Under the pieces are notes generated by a model, which was not told the origin of the DNA, did not search any database, and saw only the letters and a list, made by a program, of their open reading frames with translations. From Mercurialis annua (taxonomy: Eukaryota > Streptophyta > Magnoliopsida > Malpighiales > Euphorbiaceae): 64,000 nucleotides of DNA. A program made the position numbers and the translations under genes. Positions 18,897 through 31,543 of this stretch are shown here, piece by piece. The stretch's first letter is position 1. Each line of letters starts with the position of its first letter. The DNA lies in assembly GCF_937616625.2 (NCBI RefSeq), contig NC_065574.1:868001-932000 (forward strand), written 5' to 3'.

Positions 18897-19737
18897 GCAG
18901 GGTTCATAAGGAATCCGCTTTCTTGGAATAATATATATAGGACTGAATGAACAACGCTAGACAAGTTTTTTTCTACCTAATTTGTTCAAATACATTTAGG
19001 AGTCTGGTGCAATTCTAACTTCAAACATCAATGCTAAACCTGTAGAATCCGATAGTAGTCAGTGTCGCGGCCTAAAAAATGCTGTTTTGCCATTTTAGCA
19101 TTTGTGTTTCCTTATAGATATGCATATTATGAGACAAATGTTACTATATCTGAAAATGCCTTTTCCTTCTCACTTTAAAAATCTGTTGCACAACACTGCA
19201 ATTGGAGCATTAACCAATGGAATGTGAAGATTTTGTCAATTTCAGTTCCTTTAACACTAACACATCTTATTGCAGGAGAGGCATAAGCTTCTGTATGGCT
19301 TCATCTGCTTTAGTATCAAGAAAATGCGAGTGAATTCATCGACTATTTGCCATCGAAACCACGCCTAATTATTTCGTGATATGAACAGATGATCAAGTAG
19401 CATTTCAGCGAACGGGGTGAATCTCCAACTATAATTTCATTATCTATAACATCTTTGTTGATAAGTAAATTCATACTTTAATTTCAGAGTTTTAAGAACT
19501 AACAAATGATAAAAATCACATTAAGCACAAGACTGTATAAGTATAAATTTATAGGACTGAATAAACAACACAAGACAGCTGCAATTCTAAGTTTAAACAT
19601 CTGTGCTAATTGCTAAACTATACATTTTCTGTTTGTATGAATAATCAATGAATAACAATAGCTACAAACATCCATTCTTTACATGAGTTCCAAACAATCT
19701 AAACTCCACATTTGTGTAATTTCCAAGCTTATCAAAA
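18897..19737. other. Region downstream of kinase copy 2, with a direct repeat
   Basis: Non-coding, AT-rich. The stretch around 18938-19045 and the one around 19547-19622 are diverged direct repeats (shared: ATAGGACTGAAT, AACAAC, TGCAATTCTAA, AAACATC, TGCTAAAC). The second copy lies just beyond the kinase stop and may be its 3' untranslated region. A kinase relic lies between them. Confidence 0.5.
19372..19425 (-). pseudogene. Third kinase relic (C-lobe fragment)
   Basis: On the minus strand this short stretch reads FAEMLLDHLF before a stop, matching FTAEMLLDHQF in copy 1 and FSAEKLLDHQF in copy 2 (the last helix of the kinase C-lobe). It suggests a third tandem copy, now almost erased. The match is only about 11 residues, so it could also be a misplaced piece of the same duplication. 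Confidence 0.45.
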
Positions 19738-20837
19738 TCACAGTCTGACAACTGAATTCTTCGGCTCTCCAATGTCAACATCACATAATGTGTCAACTGC
19801 ATTCGTCGACTCTTCATCCTCTGATTCATAGAATATTTTGAGACCATCACAAAAGCTAGAAAAGGACAGCTCTTCACAATCAGAATCATGCAACGTCTCA
19901 ACTGGATTCCTCGACGCTTCCTCCTCCGGTTTATACCTCTCATAATCATCACCTAGTCCTGATAAGAATTGATGATCTAATAGCTTCTCAGCACTAAATC
20001 TAAAAGCAGGCTTCCTCACTAAACATGCTCTCAAGAAATCCTCTGCATCCTTTGAAATCTGAGATGGAATTGCAGGCAATTCGGAGAAATCACCAATCTT
20101 TTCCAAAATCTCATCATTTGTGAGACCATGCCAAACCTTCTTTCCTGTTAACATCTCAAAAACAATACATCCCAGCGCCCAAATATCAGCCGGAGTCTCC
20201 TGAATTTGATCTACGGCAGTCTCCGGCGCAATATATTTAGTAGTCCCTCCAATGTTAGAATCGCCAATTTTCTTCGCCAACCCGAAATCACCAATCTTGG
20301 GAACAAATTTACCGCCACTAGTCACAAGCATAACATTCTCAGGCTTTAAATCACAATGCACATAGCCATGGCTATGAATATAGTGAATCCCTCTAAGAAT
20401 AAACCTTGTATATCTCTTCACATCAGATTCAGGAAACCCGCAGCCACCGTTTTGCTTGATCAGAGAAGCTAGGGTTCCGCCGGAAGCGTACTCTAACAGA
20501 ATGTTGTAGAACTTACGACCATACTGATCAGTCGTAGTTTCTTCGCCAAGGCATTGAAGAACATAAGGAGAGTCATAAAGATTGCTGTAAATTTCTTTCT
20601 CGTGCTGCAATGAACTTGATACCCAATCCTGAGCCGATTAACCGCCATGATCGGACGATACATAGTATTTAAGTCTAGTTTTTTCAGTTTAGCAAGATAA
20701 ACCGACCCATATGCTCCTTTTCCGAGCAACGAACCTCTTAACCAAGAAACTCCATTGTTGTAAACCGAACGAAATTGTATTTCTTCTTCTTCTTCTTCTT
20801 CTTCCATGATCGTATTTAAATCAAATTTTCTCTTCAT
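19738..20837 (-). pseudogene. MEKK-like protein kinase, copy 2 (frameshifted)
   Basis: Close paralogue of the kinase at the left edge, without intron. The ATG is at 20835-20837 and the stop at 19738-19740. The N-terminal part has GKGAYG and then AV at the β3 strand, where one T is missing against copy 1 (about 20637-20641). This breaks the frame exactly in the codon of the ATP-binding lysine. The remainder reads in the other frame as an intact kinase body: HCDLKPEN, GDFGLAKK, APETAVDQ, DIWALGC, and an acidic tail with ESEDEES. No second lesion is seen. As written it would give a truncated product of about 114 residues. An internal ATG at 20608-20610 could give a kinase without glycine loop and lysine. 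It is either a very young pseudogene or a base-call error. Confidence 0.88.
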
Positions 20838-22019
20838 GATTACGTACTTCTTGTACTGAAAGTAAGAGAATTTTACGAACTAAAGAAGAACAACTTAATA
20901 AAACTCTGACTGAACTGAAAAGCTTAAGAATGTTACAAGCTGAGGATAGAGATTTAGCCAAATGGTGGCGCTTAGGGTTCAAGTACACTCTTTATATACA
21001 AACTGAACTAGGAAGTAATTATCTGAACTTGTTGTCCTTGTGTCACACGTCTTCTGGTAAAAAAAGGTAACTACAAATCCTATTGAATGTTTTATTACAA
21101 AATAGATACAAAACTTTTAAAATATTTTCAAAAAAACCCTCCAACTCTCAATTATTTGATGAGCAAAAAGAAAAAGGATAATTTTGCATCCTAAGTTTAT
21201 AATAGTAAACTAAACAGTTGAAAAGTTTTGTTATTTTTAAAAATTAGTCTACTGTTTCTGATTAAAAGTACAAATAAATTCAGCATTTAGTTACTAAAAT
21301 ATATACACACAAGTTTTAAAACTAAAGGAATACTTTTTTATTTTTAAAAAATATTATTTATATTTTTAGTATAGTGTTTTGTCTTTTTAATTATAAGAAT
21401 TAAGTAATTATCTTTTAATTGAAAAAATAGCAGCATTTACCATTTTTAAACAATATGTTACAAAGTAGTCCAAGAAACTCATTTGTTACAATCACCAAAA
21501 AGAAAAGAATTTCTTGTACTGTTTACCATATTTATACATTAGAGAATGAAGAAATAAAAAAAATTAAATTTTGAAGTGGACATACTATAAATTTTAAAGT
21601 GATAAAATTATATTATTCAATTCTATATTAATATTTTAAAATAAAAATATAAATTATAAAGTTAACTATTATCCATCATTTGCCGTCCTTGTCAACAACC
21701 ACTAATTTCTCCAAATGTTTTAAACAAGATAAAGTAGAAGAATCAAGAATACAACAAAATATCATAAACATAACTTGTTTGCCAGACCCCGACTTCATTT
21801 GTATATAATTGTCATAAATACATAAACATCAATTACTGAATCTTCACCGCAAACGCAAATATTTTGCCTCTCGCTCATCATAAACAACGACAATGTCCGA
21901 TTATAAATAAACCAAAAGAATTGATCAATCAAATGCTAATATACATCCGTTTATTGATATCTCGAAGAATCATTGGATTTGGAATTTGGCACACACAGAT
22001 AACAGCAACTGCCCGTCGT
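20838..22019. other. Kinase copy 2 promoter and VHA-C 3' flank
   Basis: Both neighbours are transcribed leftwards. 20838-21560 resembles the upstream DNA of kinase copy 1, with TTATATA at about 20992-20998. 21560 to about 21850 is AT-rich with no visible features, and the last 150-200 bases should be VHA-C 3' untranslated region. No other gene is seen. Confidence 0.5.
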
Positions 22020-25000
22020 TCAAATAAGATTGATGGTGAAAGACACATAAGGGTGAGTATCCGCATCACCTCCCAAAGCTGCCATTCCTCCCCCTATTTC
22101 ATCTTCAGCATTCCAGTACGCACTGCATTTACCATATCACAAAGAAACGGAAATTTTCCCGCATTGTCAAAAACAAAAGAAACAAAATCAGGGTTACATA
22201 AATATTATGAAATGCAGAGAAAGACGGACATTTTCTGTTATTTTAAAAAATAAATACTCGCATAAGTTACATACGTAATTCATATATTTTAATAATATTA
22301 AATGTCTAAACTCTAAAGTTCACATATGATGAAGTTCATCTGATGCACAAGCAAAAACATTTAAAGGGTGGATATGGACTTGCCTGTCTGTACTGTCACA
22401 TAACCCTTCAAGAATTGAGCGCACTTTCTTCTCACTTTTCACACGAGGAGATAAAACGCAAGCCTGAAATGATTCCAATAGCAAGTTTGATGAAGAACAA
22501 ATCTTTATTATGAACAAATGAAGAAGTACAATGGACAGAGTATTCACCAAGAAAGATGGTGGCAGTCCATATCTTAGGATGCTCTCTGTAAAAACACGCA
22601 CTGCACAGAAGTGCATCCAGGAGCTGAAGACCTGCATAACATAATCTCAGTATATAAATAAGAATTGTAAGGGTAGTGTTGACTTAAGGGAGCAATGAAA
22701 ATACTAAGTCATAAAATCCTCGAAAAAGATTTCAGCAAATCTGGGATGTTAGAACCAGATAGGCCCCAGATATAGCTCTTTATCAGTTTAATTTTAGATC
22801 TCAGCTCGTAAAGAGGTCCCAATCATTACCATTCTGAAGTTTGAAGAAGCAGCTAAGACTCAATGTTGCAACACAAGTAGAAAAATCTATTTTCTGCATA
22901 TATCTATATAGGGTGATGGCGATGTTTTACAAATATAAAACACAGCTTCAAAGACCAATCATAGTTGATACTTTGTGCTTTTTATGCTTAGTTGGGAATG
23001 CATGATGGATGTAAGACAATAATTCTAATAGTTTTAGCAGATAGAGCCAAATATGACATGACGAATCTCGATAAACCCTTAATTATAGCATCTTACTCGA
23101 TGCCATGTATCCTCTCAGGTGGAGAACTTCATTAACATCATCAACGTGATGACCCAGGTCATATATAAGAGAATCCAATGTAGGTGGTAGTTAAAAAATT
23201 CTGAGTTATTAAATCATGTGCTGCTGGTGTACCTCATCAAGCTCTAAAAGAATCGTATATGAGACATAAATGAAAAGTTATCAAATAATTCCGACATAAA
23301 TATACATACTGAGCATGGACAACCTTATGCATTCAATACAAAGAACACTCCAGACAATTGCCTTGCAATTTTATTTTTCTGTTAGCATGCATTTTCTGCA
23401 GCATACTCAGCATTCGTCTTACAGTTTCGGCTACAAATCCAAAAACAGTTCCCTAATAAACTCAATTCCTAAAACCCGTAGATTTATCCTTACAGGCATA
23501 GCGTAGTGGTAGCCGTAGGGACATTATCAATCGACCCGAGAGTTTCAAGTTCGATTTCCTCTCTCCCATTGTAATAACAAAAGATTATTCAAGAAAAATG
23601 TAGATTCATGAAAGATTAATCCAAAACTAAAATACAAGACCCAATATACCCTGCAGTCCTGCACAATGTGTTATAAAGAAGAAGAAAGAGAAAAGGGAAG
23701 GGCAATGTTACCTCTCCATAACTGGTATAGCACCATTGTAGAAGAGAGCTTCTAAAGCTTTCTTGGTCTTGCATTAACCTTGCCAACTCTTGCTTCCTAC
23801 CCTCTTGTGCTTCTGGACTAAATTCAAAGTCACGGATCTAAAACAAGACATGTATAGACAAAATCATGAAGTAGACATTTCCTGCCAACAAAATTCACTT
23901 TTGCTAAGTATTCAAGGCGTATGCCGATGCTAACATTTGCTCACCTGGAACCCTTTTTCACGTGCAATGGTTCTATAATTGTCTGCAACACGAACAAATA
24001 GGGTAACTGTATAAAGAGCATATTCATTATCCTCATGTAACTTCTTGGCAGACCTGGGAACCTGAATGAATGAATCCAGATAAGTCAATGAAAGAATAGA
24101 ACCTCCTTAATAAAATTAAGTACAGAAATTATAAAAAAAAAAAAAAAAAAAAACTTAAGCTCAAAATAATATGTTCAAGGAAACCTAAAGGACTGATCTT
24201 CGATAATGATATCATACAACTAGCTATGATAGTTGGAGGCAAAATTATCTGATACATTTATGCATCTCAATAGTAGGCTTGCCTATTTTCTAATATTCCA
24301 AAACAATTCCCACTATTTCTTAAGTTTCAAACAAGTAAAATGGCAAGCCCGTCAATCCAATAAAGTATCTTCATCTGATGCACCACATTTAAATAGCTAT
24401 GCTGTTAAGGATAAAAATCCTCAGAGCAGTGGTTGCTAGATTAATGAATCACAAACCAAAGAACACAAATCTTACCACATATTCAGTCAATGTTTCATAG
24501 GTTGCCAACCAGTCCTTCTGTGAATACTTAGGAACAACTGCAAGGAGGGTTGTAAGATGTTCGGAGGTAACAACATCCTCTGGTTTCACCAAATTTGAAA
24601 GATCGCAGACTGCTAAGCTGAAATTCATACACACTTTGTCATGAAATGAAAAAGAAAATGATTTGAAGATACCATGATAAGACTCAAAGGGAAAACATAT
24701 ACCTTCCCGTTTGCTTTCGGTTAATAGAATTGAGTTGGCTGCGCACATTGTTATGCTCAGCAACACGAACCTAAGACAAAACGTAAAATTTAAAATCCCA
24801 AACTTCTGATCTATCATGAACCATATCAAATCTTATGTTTACACTTTAGACAACTATTACATGCACTAGTTATTGAGGCAGCGATCAATAAAATAGTCAA
24901 ACGTTTCACCAGCAGATGTAAAAAGAAAATATAAGACTAATAGCCACTCACGATCGTACAGGAACATTATAAATGTATCTAAGTACTTTAAAAACAAAGC

Positions 25001-26140
25001 ACCAGAACAAAGTGGAAATTCAAACCCAGCACAAGAATCTCGAAGTCATTTTGAGCTGGTTGCAGAAAATGATATATACATGATAGCTTGGTTATCGACA
25101 ATGATTCATAATTCATACTATTAACATGGATCTTATCCAAGTTAGCATTAATAGCATTAATCTAAAAATAAATTTAAAGAAAAGACACCGGATGAAATTC
25201 AACATATACATCTACACCCACATGTCAAATTAATAGTAATTTAATTGCTATAATGTTTCATTAACCGATGATATGCGCGATATTAAGTCAATTTTTATAA
25301 GTTCAAACTTGCATTACAAGTAAATCACCTTGAGATCATCCTCAATTTTTGCTACTTGAGTATGAATACTGGCAACAGTCTCCTTAAGAGGCGACATTGT
25401 TGGATACTTAGCTTCATCCCAAACAAACCTATCATCACAACACAAATAAAAACCGTTTCACAAAAAGGATAACCAAAGACTCATTCCTCAATCAATCATC
25501 AACACATTAAGTAAACAACCAAGATCACCTAGTGAGATACGAATCAACAGGAACGCCATCAACGGTCAAAGCGCTACTCTCAACACCCGAAACCCTCTCC
25601 AATTCCTCGATCTGTCTCCTGATCTTGTGAGACACTCCTTCTATAAAGCTGTTTGACTGCACCACCATTCAACTATTAAGCTATTTAGTATTCTATAACC
25701 ACACAATTTACAAAATCCAAGACACAAACTTTCAATTTAACAACTCACAAATTAACAAAAAAGAAAATACCCAGTACAAATGAATCAAAACCCAACACAA
25801 AAAACAATTAAATTACAGTTCTCGATCACATTAGGATTAACAAACTAAATTTCACAAAAAATAAAAAACTTACCTTTAAGAGATCATCACTGAGAGATAG
25901 AAGAGAATCAAGGGTACCCACACGGAGATTAGGAGTGTTAAACTGAAATAAAACAACCAAAAATCAATTAGAAAGTAATTAAGAATTCAGATCAGGTAAA
26001 ATTAGTAAAATTAAAAATTGGATTACCCTGTAAAGAGGGGTGTCAAAGGAATGCTTGGAGATTTGATCTTGTAAACGGTTCCATAAAGTTGAGGCTGAAT
26101 TTTGAACTGGTAATGAAACCACCCAATATCTGGTCGCCAT
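22020..26140 (-). CDS. VHA-C: V-type proton ATPase subunit C (DET3/VHA-C)
   Basis: Stalk subunit C of the vacuolar H+-ATPase. It links the V1 and Vo sectors and controls their assembly on vacuole and Golgi membranes; the Arabidopsis orthologue is DET3. Eleven exons: 26027-26140, 25874-25942, 25529-25656, 25329-25428, 24703-24770, 24476-24617, 23945-24061, 23712-23837, 22548-22631, 22384-22463, 22020-22122. They join in frame to 376 residues, against about 375 for the family. Recognisable segments are RYWVVSLPVQ at the N-terminus, SHKIRRQIEELERVSGVES, VPKYSQKDWLATYETLTEY, LQWCYTSYGEVFSSWMHFCAVR and the end HPYVSFTINLI. The start ATG gives the expected conserved N-terminus. All introns are GT-AG except the last, which starts GC within AG|GCAAGT. 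The gene looks intact. The eighth intron (22632-23711) is the largest and holds a SINE-like insert. Confidence 0.97.
23490..23580 (+). mobile_element. SINE-like insert in VHA-C intron 8 (candidate)
   Basis: A tRNA-like Pol III promoter: A-box-like TAGCGTAGTGGTAG near 23499-23512 and B-box-like AAGTTCGATTTCC near 23547-23559, about 35 bases apart, with the spacing of tRNA-derived SINE heads. It is antisense to VHA-C. Body and tail could not be delimited, and no target duplication was found. Confidence 0.4.
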
Positions 26141-27689
26141 TTTTGTTTTTTGATTGACAAATTCTTACACAGAGAGATTGAGTTTTAGTTTAGTTATTGA
26201 GGAGGAGCTGTGAAATTTCCATTATTATTATTTTCTATAAATAAATGGAGCAAAATGTTAAATTATTTTTTGATTTTAATCTCTATGTAAATAAAAAAGT
26301 TAGGGAAGGGGAAATCTAAATTTGGATAATTCTCCCTTATAATTAAATCAATATTTATGCCACATAATTATTTAATTAATATATACTTATTGTTTTAGGT
26401 TAAAAATAGAAGTCATAATTATTAGTAATACCGTTCGCTTACTATCGTTGTTTAATTCTTGTGAATTTTCACATATTAAGCGAATGTGTAATTAGATAGT
26501 TCATGAAGTGGCTAATAAATCCTTATATCCTCTTTTTTAAGGAATTATTCAGTGTATTATGTTAATTGCGGCAATCATTGTTGATAAATATTATGTACTT
26601 CTACTTTCAGATATTAATATAATTTTTAGTTTAACAAAAAAATGTAAATGATTGTAAAGAGCTCACTTTTTTCACTTATGACAACAGAAAAGACCAATTT
26701 AAAATCTAATTATCTCATATAATATAATACCTTATGAAAATAATAATCAAAATTTAATTACTATTTTAATGATTTAATAAGATATTACTAAATTTTAATA
26801 ATTTAACACTTAACTAAAATAATATATATACCTTTATTATATGGTAGAGTGCATTAAAGAAGTAAATATAAATAAACATTTACCACTTTATCAGTTAAAA
26901 ATATGGTTTTTTTTATAATTTCATTTATTTATTTAAACAAAATAACTTTTTTAATATTTGTATTTTTTTCTAAATTATCTATTGATTTGAGATAAAAAAA
27001 AAGTATATTCTATATAAAAAAAAGTATATACTATGTAAACACAAATATTTAAAATTATTTACCTTTAAAAATCACCCAAAAACTTATTCCATTTACATTC
27101 ATAGCTCAATAATTTCTTTGTGCAAAAATCTATCAAAAACAATTAAAATTTACATTTAGACCTCAATACTACGAATAATATTTAACAAAATATAAAATAA
27201 TTATACTCTTAACATAAAATAGAACACCATCAACTCCGCTCATGTCCCCTACCATGACCCTCGACCACCGGCCTCAACGCCGGTGCCACCAATGAAAAAC
27301 GACGCCCTCGGCTAACCACAAGCGAAAATCCCTAGCCACCACTGTCGTGGCCACGTGCCCTTACCGATAGAAACTAACGGTCTTCTGTTTTGCCATTGGC
27401 TTAAACAGTAAATCATACTTTTTAAATGAGAGATAAAATAAGACTAAAAATATTTTGAAATATATACCTAAATCATTTGAGAAATTTTTGTATAAAAATT
27501 ATGAACCGCTAATATAAACTTTAAAAAATTGAGTCATAGAATAAAACTTCTTCTCTTAAAAACATGAGTTTTTACATTTTGAAAATGTAATTTTATTATC
27601 ACCAAAATAAAAAAAAACAGATTTTTTTCTATTTCAAATTTAATTATTAAATATAATTAATTTATTGAGATACGAAAAAACACTTGTTG
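26141..27689. other. VHA-C 5' flank and intergenic region
   Basis: AT-rich, without a readable gene. The VHA-C promoter should lie in 26141-26600. A GC-rich island at about 27225-27385 (CCGGCCTCAACGCCGG, then GTGGCCACGTGCCC) stands out from AT-rich surroundings; I cannot assign it, and it may be an old transposon fragment. Confidence 0.5.
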
Positions 27690-27762
27690 CGCCCACCATG
27701 GGGCTCGAACCCATGACCACAAGGTTAAGAGCCTTGCGCTCTACCAACTGAGCTAGACGGGC
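27690..27762 (-). tRNA. tRNA-Lys (CUU)
   Basis: 73-nt cloverleaf on the minus strand. The acceptor stem is GCCCGTC with GGTGGGC, then discriminator G. The D-arm has AGCTCAGTTGGTAGAGC, and the anticodon loop CTCTTAA gives anticodon CTT. The T-arm has GGTTCGAGCCC. A run of six T on the transcribed strand (27675-27680) is the Pol III stop. No intron. It stands alone between VHA-C and the B3 gene. Confidence 0.97.
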
Positions 27763-27805
27763 TTGGTGTTGCTAAAGCAGTCTAGAACTTTTCTATATCA
27801 ATTAG

Positions 27806-28208
27806 GGGGTAATTGATCATGGAAATACCTGAACTATCAAATTTTTTGCACTTTGATGGTCAAACTTTAATTTATTTCAGTTTAATTATCAAACTGCAAT
27901 GGAATGTTTCTCGTCGAAAAATACATACGTGGCATTCATATTTTACTTTTTTTTATCTAAAATTTGACATGTATATATGTATAATTTAGCCTAAAAACTC
28001 TACCAAATTGAAACTACACATAAGTGATAAGTTTTTTAAAAAGCGCACAGCTGGGCTTCGATTGTTTTCCTCTATCTGTGAATAAAAAAATTAAAAAAAT
28101 ATTACCACATGGAAAAATCCAATAGCCACATGAACCGAAATCAAATTTGCAGTAAAAAATGAAATAAAGCGATAGTTTGTTTGTGTACTCTCGTGATCAA
28201 TTACCCTA
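27806..28208. mobile_element. Candidate MITE
   Basis: The left end GGGGGTAATTGATCATGG and the right end GTGATCAATTACCC are imperfect inverted repeats around about 400 bp of AT-rich non-coding DNA. The flanks contain AATTA on both sides, but the exact duplication cannot be fixed because the ends are similar to it. Family unknown. Confidence 0.4.
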
Positions 28209-28549
28209 ATTCAGGAGGTGAATGAAAATAGTAACTAGTAATCTTAGCTCAAATATCCGAAGAAAACTAAATAAAAAACAATTAGCATTACACCATATTA
28301 TTATGTGTTAAACTGCAACATTCAAAATATACAGTTGAACAGTTTGATGATCAGCCCAAAGATAAACACAAATTGGGCATTTTCATGGCACAAGTTTAGA
28401 CAGTTTGCTTCTCTTTATTACATAAAATTTATAGGGCAAGCACACTTCAAAAAAACCACACTTCTTTTAGTGCAAAATGAAGTCTCACCCTATATGCAAC
28501 CCTTTTGGGTTATTTCTTTCTTACAACAAAATGACACCGCCTTTTGCAT

Positions 28550-31543
28550 CTAAATGAACTCGTCCAAAGACAAGCTCTCGACGGATCCGAAGCTTTCCAT
28601 ATGGCCATTTCTCGAATAGCTAGTTAGTGATCCGCCAAAAAAATCAAGCGGGGGGTCGTCAGGAAAGGTGGTGGTAGTGTCGTATATGAACGACAAGCCG
28701 GTGTTGTCCATCATCGGATAATTCATGTAAAACGAGCTTGATTTGTTGATCTCGTAATCATGAAGAACTATGTCATTGACTGTAGTCCTAGCTAAATTGG
28801 CGTATATATCATCGTCATCCGAAGCCTTCCGAGCGTGAATTATCTGATCAAAGAAACATTTGATCACTATTAGTATTAATTATTCAAATGTTTCCAATAA
28901 TTTGAAATGTACGACGAATAATGAAATTATCAAGCAACCTACATAATTCTGATTTTGATTGTCTTTATACACCATGATGTAGTCTCCTAGATGTAGTCCG
29001 TGCGCGTTGACGAAGTCGCCTAACAAAATTCGATATGAGATTGATGCATTATTTAGAAAACAAGCAACGCGATATATAAACGAAGAATTTTGAGAGACCG
29101 TAATGGCTGTACCGGTATTTTCAAGTACATACATTCGGCTATTGTTATTAGGCCAATACCTGATGAGATAAATAAATGAACTAGTAAGCTTATTGTTTAA
29201 ATGAAAAGTTCAGAATATATGTATTATTTCCATTGATATAATAGGTATTAAAGGAAAAAGTTTATGTCTCAACGAATCGCACGTGGTGATTTGGATACCA
29301 CACAAAGACTTAATAATGATATTTATATGACTGATCGACTGAGTAGCAGCTCGTCGACTGCCTAAAAAGAAATATTTATTGTTTGATTCATACCCTGCCA
29401 TGAGAAGTTCAATGGGAGCAATACTTGAAGTGTATTAGCACAATAATTGCAATTTAATGAAAAAATGACTTTAGGTGGCGTGGCGGATTTAATTGAAAAA
29501 CTTCTTGCTGTCAACGAAGAATCAAAAATTGAAATTTGAACCTGTATTTGAAACTCCAAACATGCAATCCATCCAAGTCTTCCATGTTTATAAAAATTCC
29601 TTCTTTAGAATCAAGCATGGGGAGATGCGCCTCAGCCGCCTTCTGAAATACGGTAACATTACACATATATATATAAGATTCCACATCGAATTGAAGGAAA
29701 CAAATGCCGATAAAGTCAATAACAAAGAGAGGAGCATTACGTCATGCGTTCTTACTAAAAGAGAAATAAAAATATTAGTTAAAACCTTTGGGAGAATCAT
29801 CCTCTTCAGGGAGCTTACGTCACTGTTCTTAAGTTCTTTCTGGAAGAGGAAACTCAATCTCCTTTGATCAATTACCTATGGCATGCGATCATTTCGGAGT
29901 CATCATTGCAGAATCTTATCAAATAGGAATATTCATCTTAAACTTAAATGATAAACTAAGAAATATATACGGTGAAAATAATATTGACGAGCATATAATA
30001 TAACAGCATTTACTAGATAAGCTTCATTGTGCTCATGTATTCTCGTTGCTCGTAAAAGGCATAGTCATTAAACTACTAAAACTATATAACCTCGAGATGA
30101 TCATGCATGAAAGTTCACTAATTAAAGTCTAGCACATTTCCACAATTATTAAAAACGACTTTTGAACACATAATCCGATTGTGCCAAATCAAAGGTAAAG
30201 CCAAATCGCAAACAAACAATAGCATACTCGACGACAAAAATTTGATCCACGAGATGACCGATAAGGTAACTGCATCGAATCAATAGTTCGTTAGAACATA
30301 AATTAAAGTATCTTAATAGATTACGACAATAAATATCATGGTTACTTATTCAGAAACCGATAAAAATTGTTCGAAATTTAGAAATTCAGCCAATCGAACT
30401 AGCAGCTCGTGTCTGCAACTAATAGATGATTTATATTCTTCTCGATTTGCTTACATACTATATCCGTACGCGCATATATGCATATATATCAACCAATCAT
30501 ATCTCAGAATTTTAAAGAAACTTCACTTGTTCCACTGTGAATAGATTAGCAAGCTTATAGTAGTTTCTGAAATCAGTTTAATTTCTAATCATACCATAAA
30601 TTATTTCAGCTAAGCAAATCTATTATTTGTGAAGAAATTAAAGTATCAACTATTTCAGATCAAACAATTACTACATTAATAGCAAAATATGAATATTAAA
30701 GTCAAGTTTTGATATTTATTTTTGACTCTTACTTTTACAAAAGTCAGCTCTCAAATTAATTTTAATTTGTTAATATTCTTCTGGAAAATTCTTCAGACAT
30801 AAATCGATTTCAAAATTAATGAACTCTTTAGGAAATCGATCCATGCTTTAAAAAGATGAAACTATGAAATTAATTGGAATTATCATATATTCTTTTCTTC
30901 CATAAAGTTGAAGGACTAATTAAAAAAACTTACTGGAAAACCATTCAGTAAATGAAAAAAAATTAAAGAAAACACAGAAAAAATTAATGGATGAATACAA
31001 GAAACATTGCACATAGAAATTGTAATAAATAACGACCTGAGTGTAACAATACCTTAAGCAACAAATTAACAATTGCCCACCATGAAATTCAAAATTAAAA
31101 CAAAATTAAAGCAAATAGAGAAACACCCAACAAAATTAAACCAAAACTGAATCTAATAAAATTATTTAAAAAAAATCAAAGAAAAAAAATCTCACACGTG
31201 TGGTGAAAGAGGGTTGAATATCAGGCACGTGCGAAGGAGGATTAGCAGAGTTGATAATGGAAGAACTGGAAGATGAAGAACCATTATTATTACGATGATT
31301 CAAATTAGGAAAAGAGATCAACAGATTATTAATGGAAGAAGAAGCTCTTCTCTGTCTGGGCATTCTTTTCTTTCTTATAACACCAAACCCTAACACAGCC
31401 ACCACATCATCGTCCTCATCACCATTCCGGGCCATCATAAAAGCCCCATGACCCGACCCATTAACTATCTCTTCATCTTCTTGTTTGAAGATATTTCCCT
31501 TTTTGCTGTCTCCTACTTCAGTAACAGTGTCTCCACTTGCCAT
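28550..31543 (-). CDS. FUS3: FUSCA3-like B3 domain transcription factor
   Basis: Nuclear B3-domain regulator of seed maturation that binds RY (CATGCA) elements; FUS3 orthologue. Six exons: 31196-31543, 29786-29875, 29542-29642, 29113-29159, 28943-29019, 28550-28843, joining to 318 residues (Arabidopsis FUS3 has about 313). The N-terminal segment has the basic motif [13 protein letters not shown] near residues 58-70, typical of FUS3. The B3 domain spans about residues 117-225, with [56 protein letters not shown] and [12 protein letters not shown]. The C-terminus is acidic and ends [12 protein letters not shown], like the FUS3 tail. Exon 2 must start at GTA (29875) to keep the frame from exon 1. 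The first intron is the longest (1.3 kb). No defect is seen. It stands alone, with promoter DNA to the right. Confidence 0.95.

Noticed and set aside
29853..29855. Alternative 3' splice site AAAG at about 29854 for FUS3 exon 2
   Set aside because: It breaks the frame with exon 1 (needs phase 2, exon 1 ends in phase 0). The CATAG site before 29875 restores the frame and the conserved ID-R-L residues.
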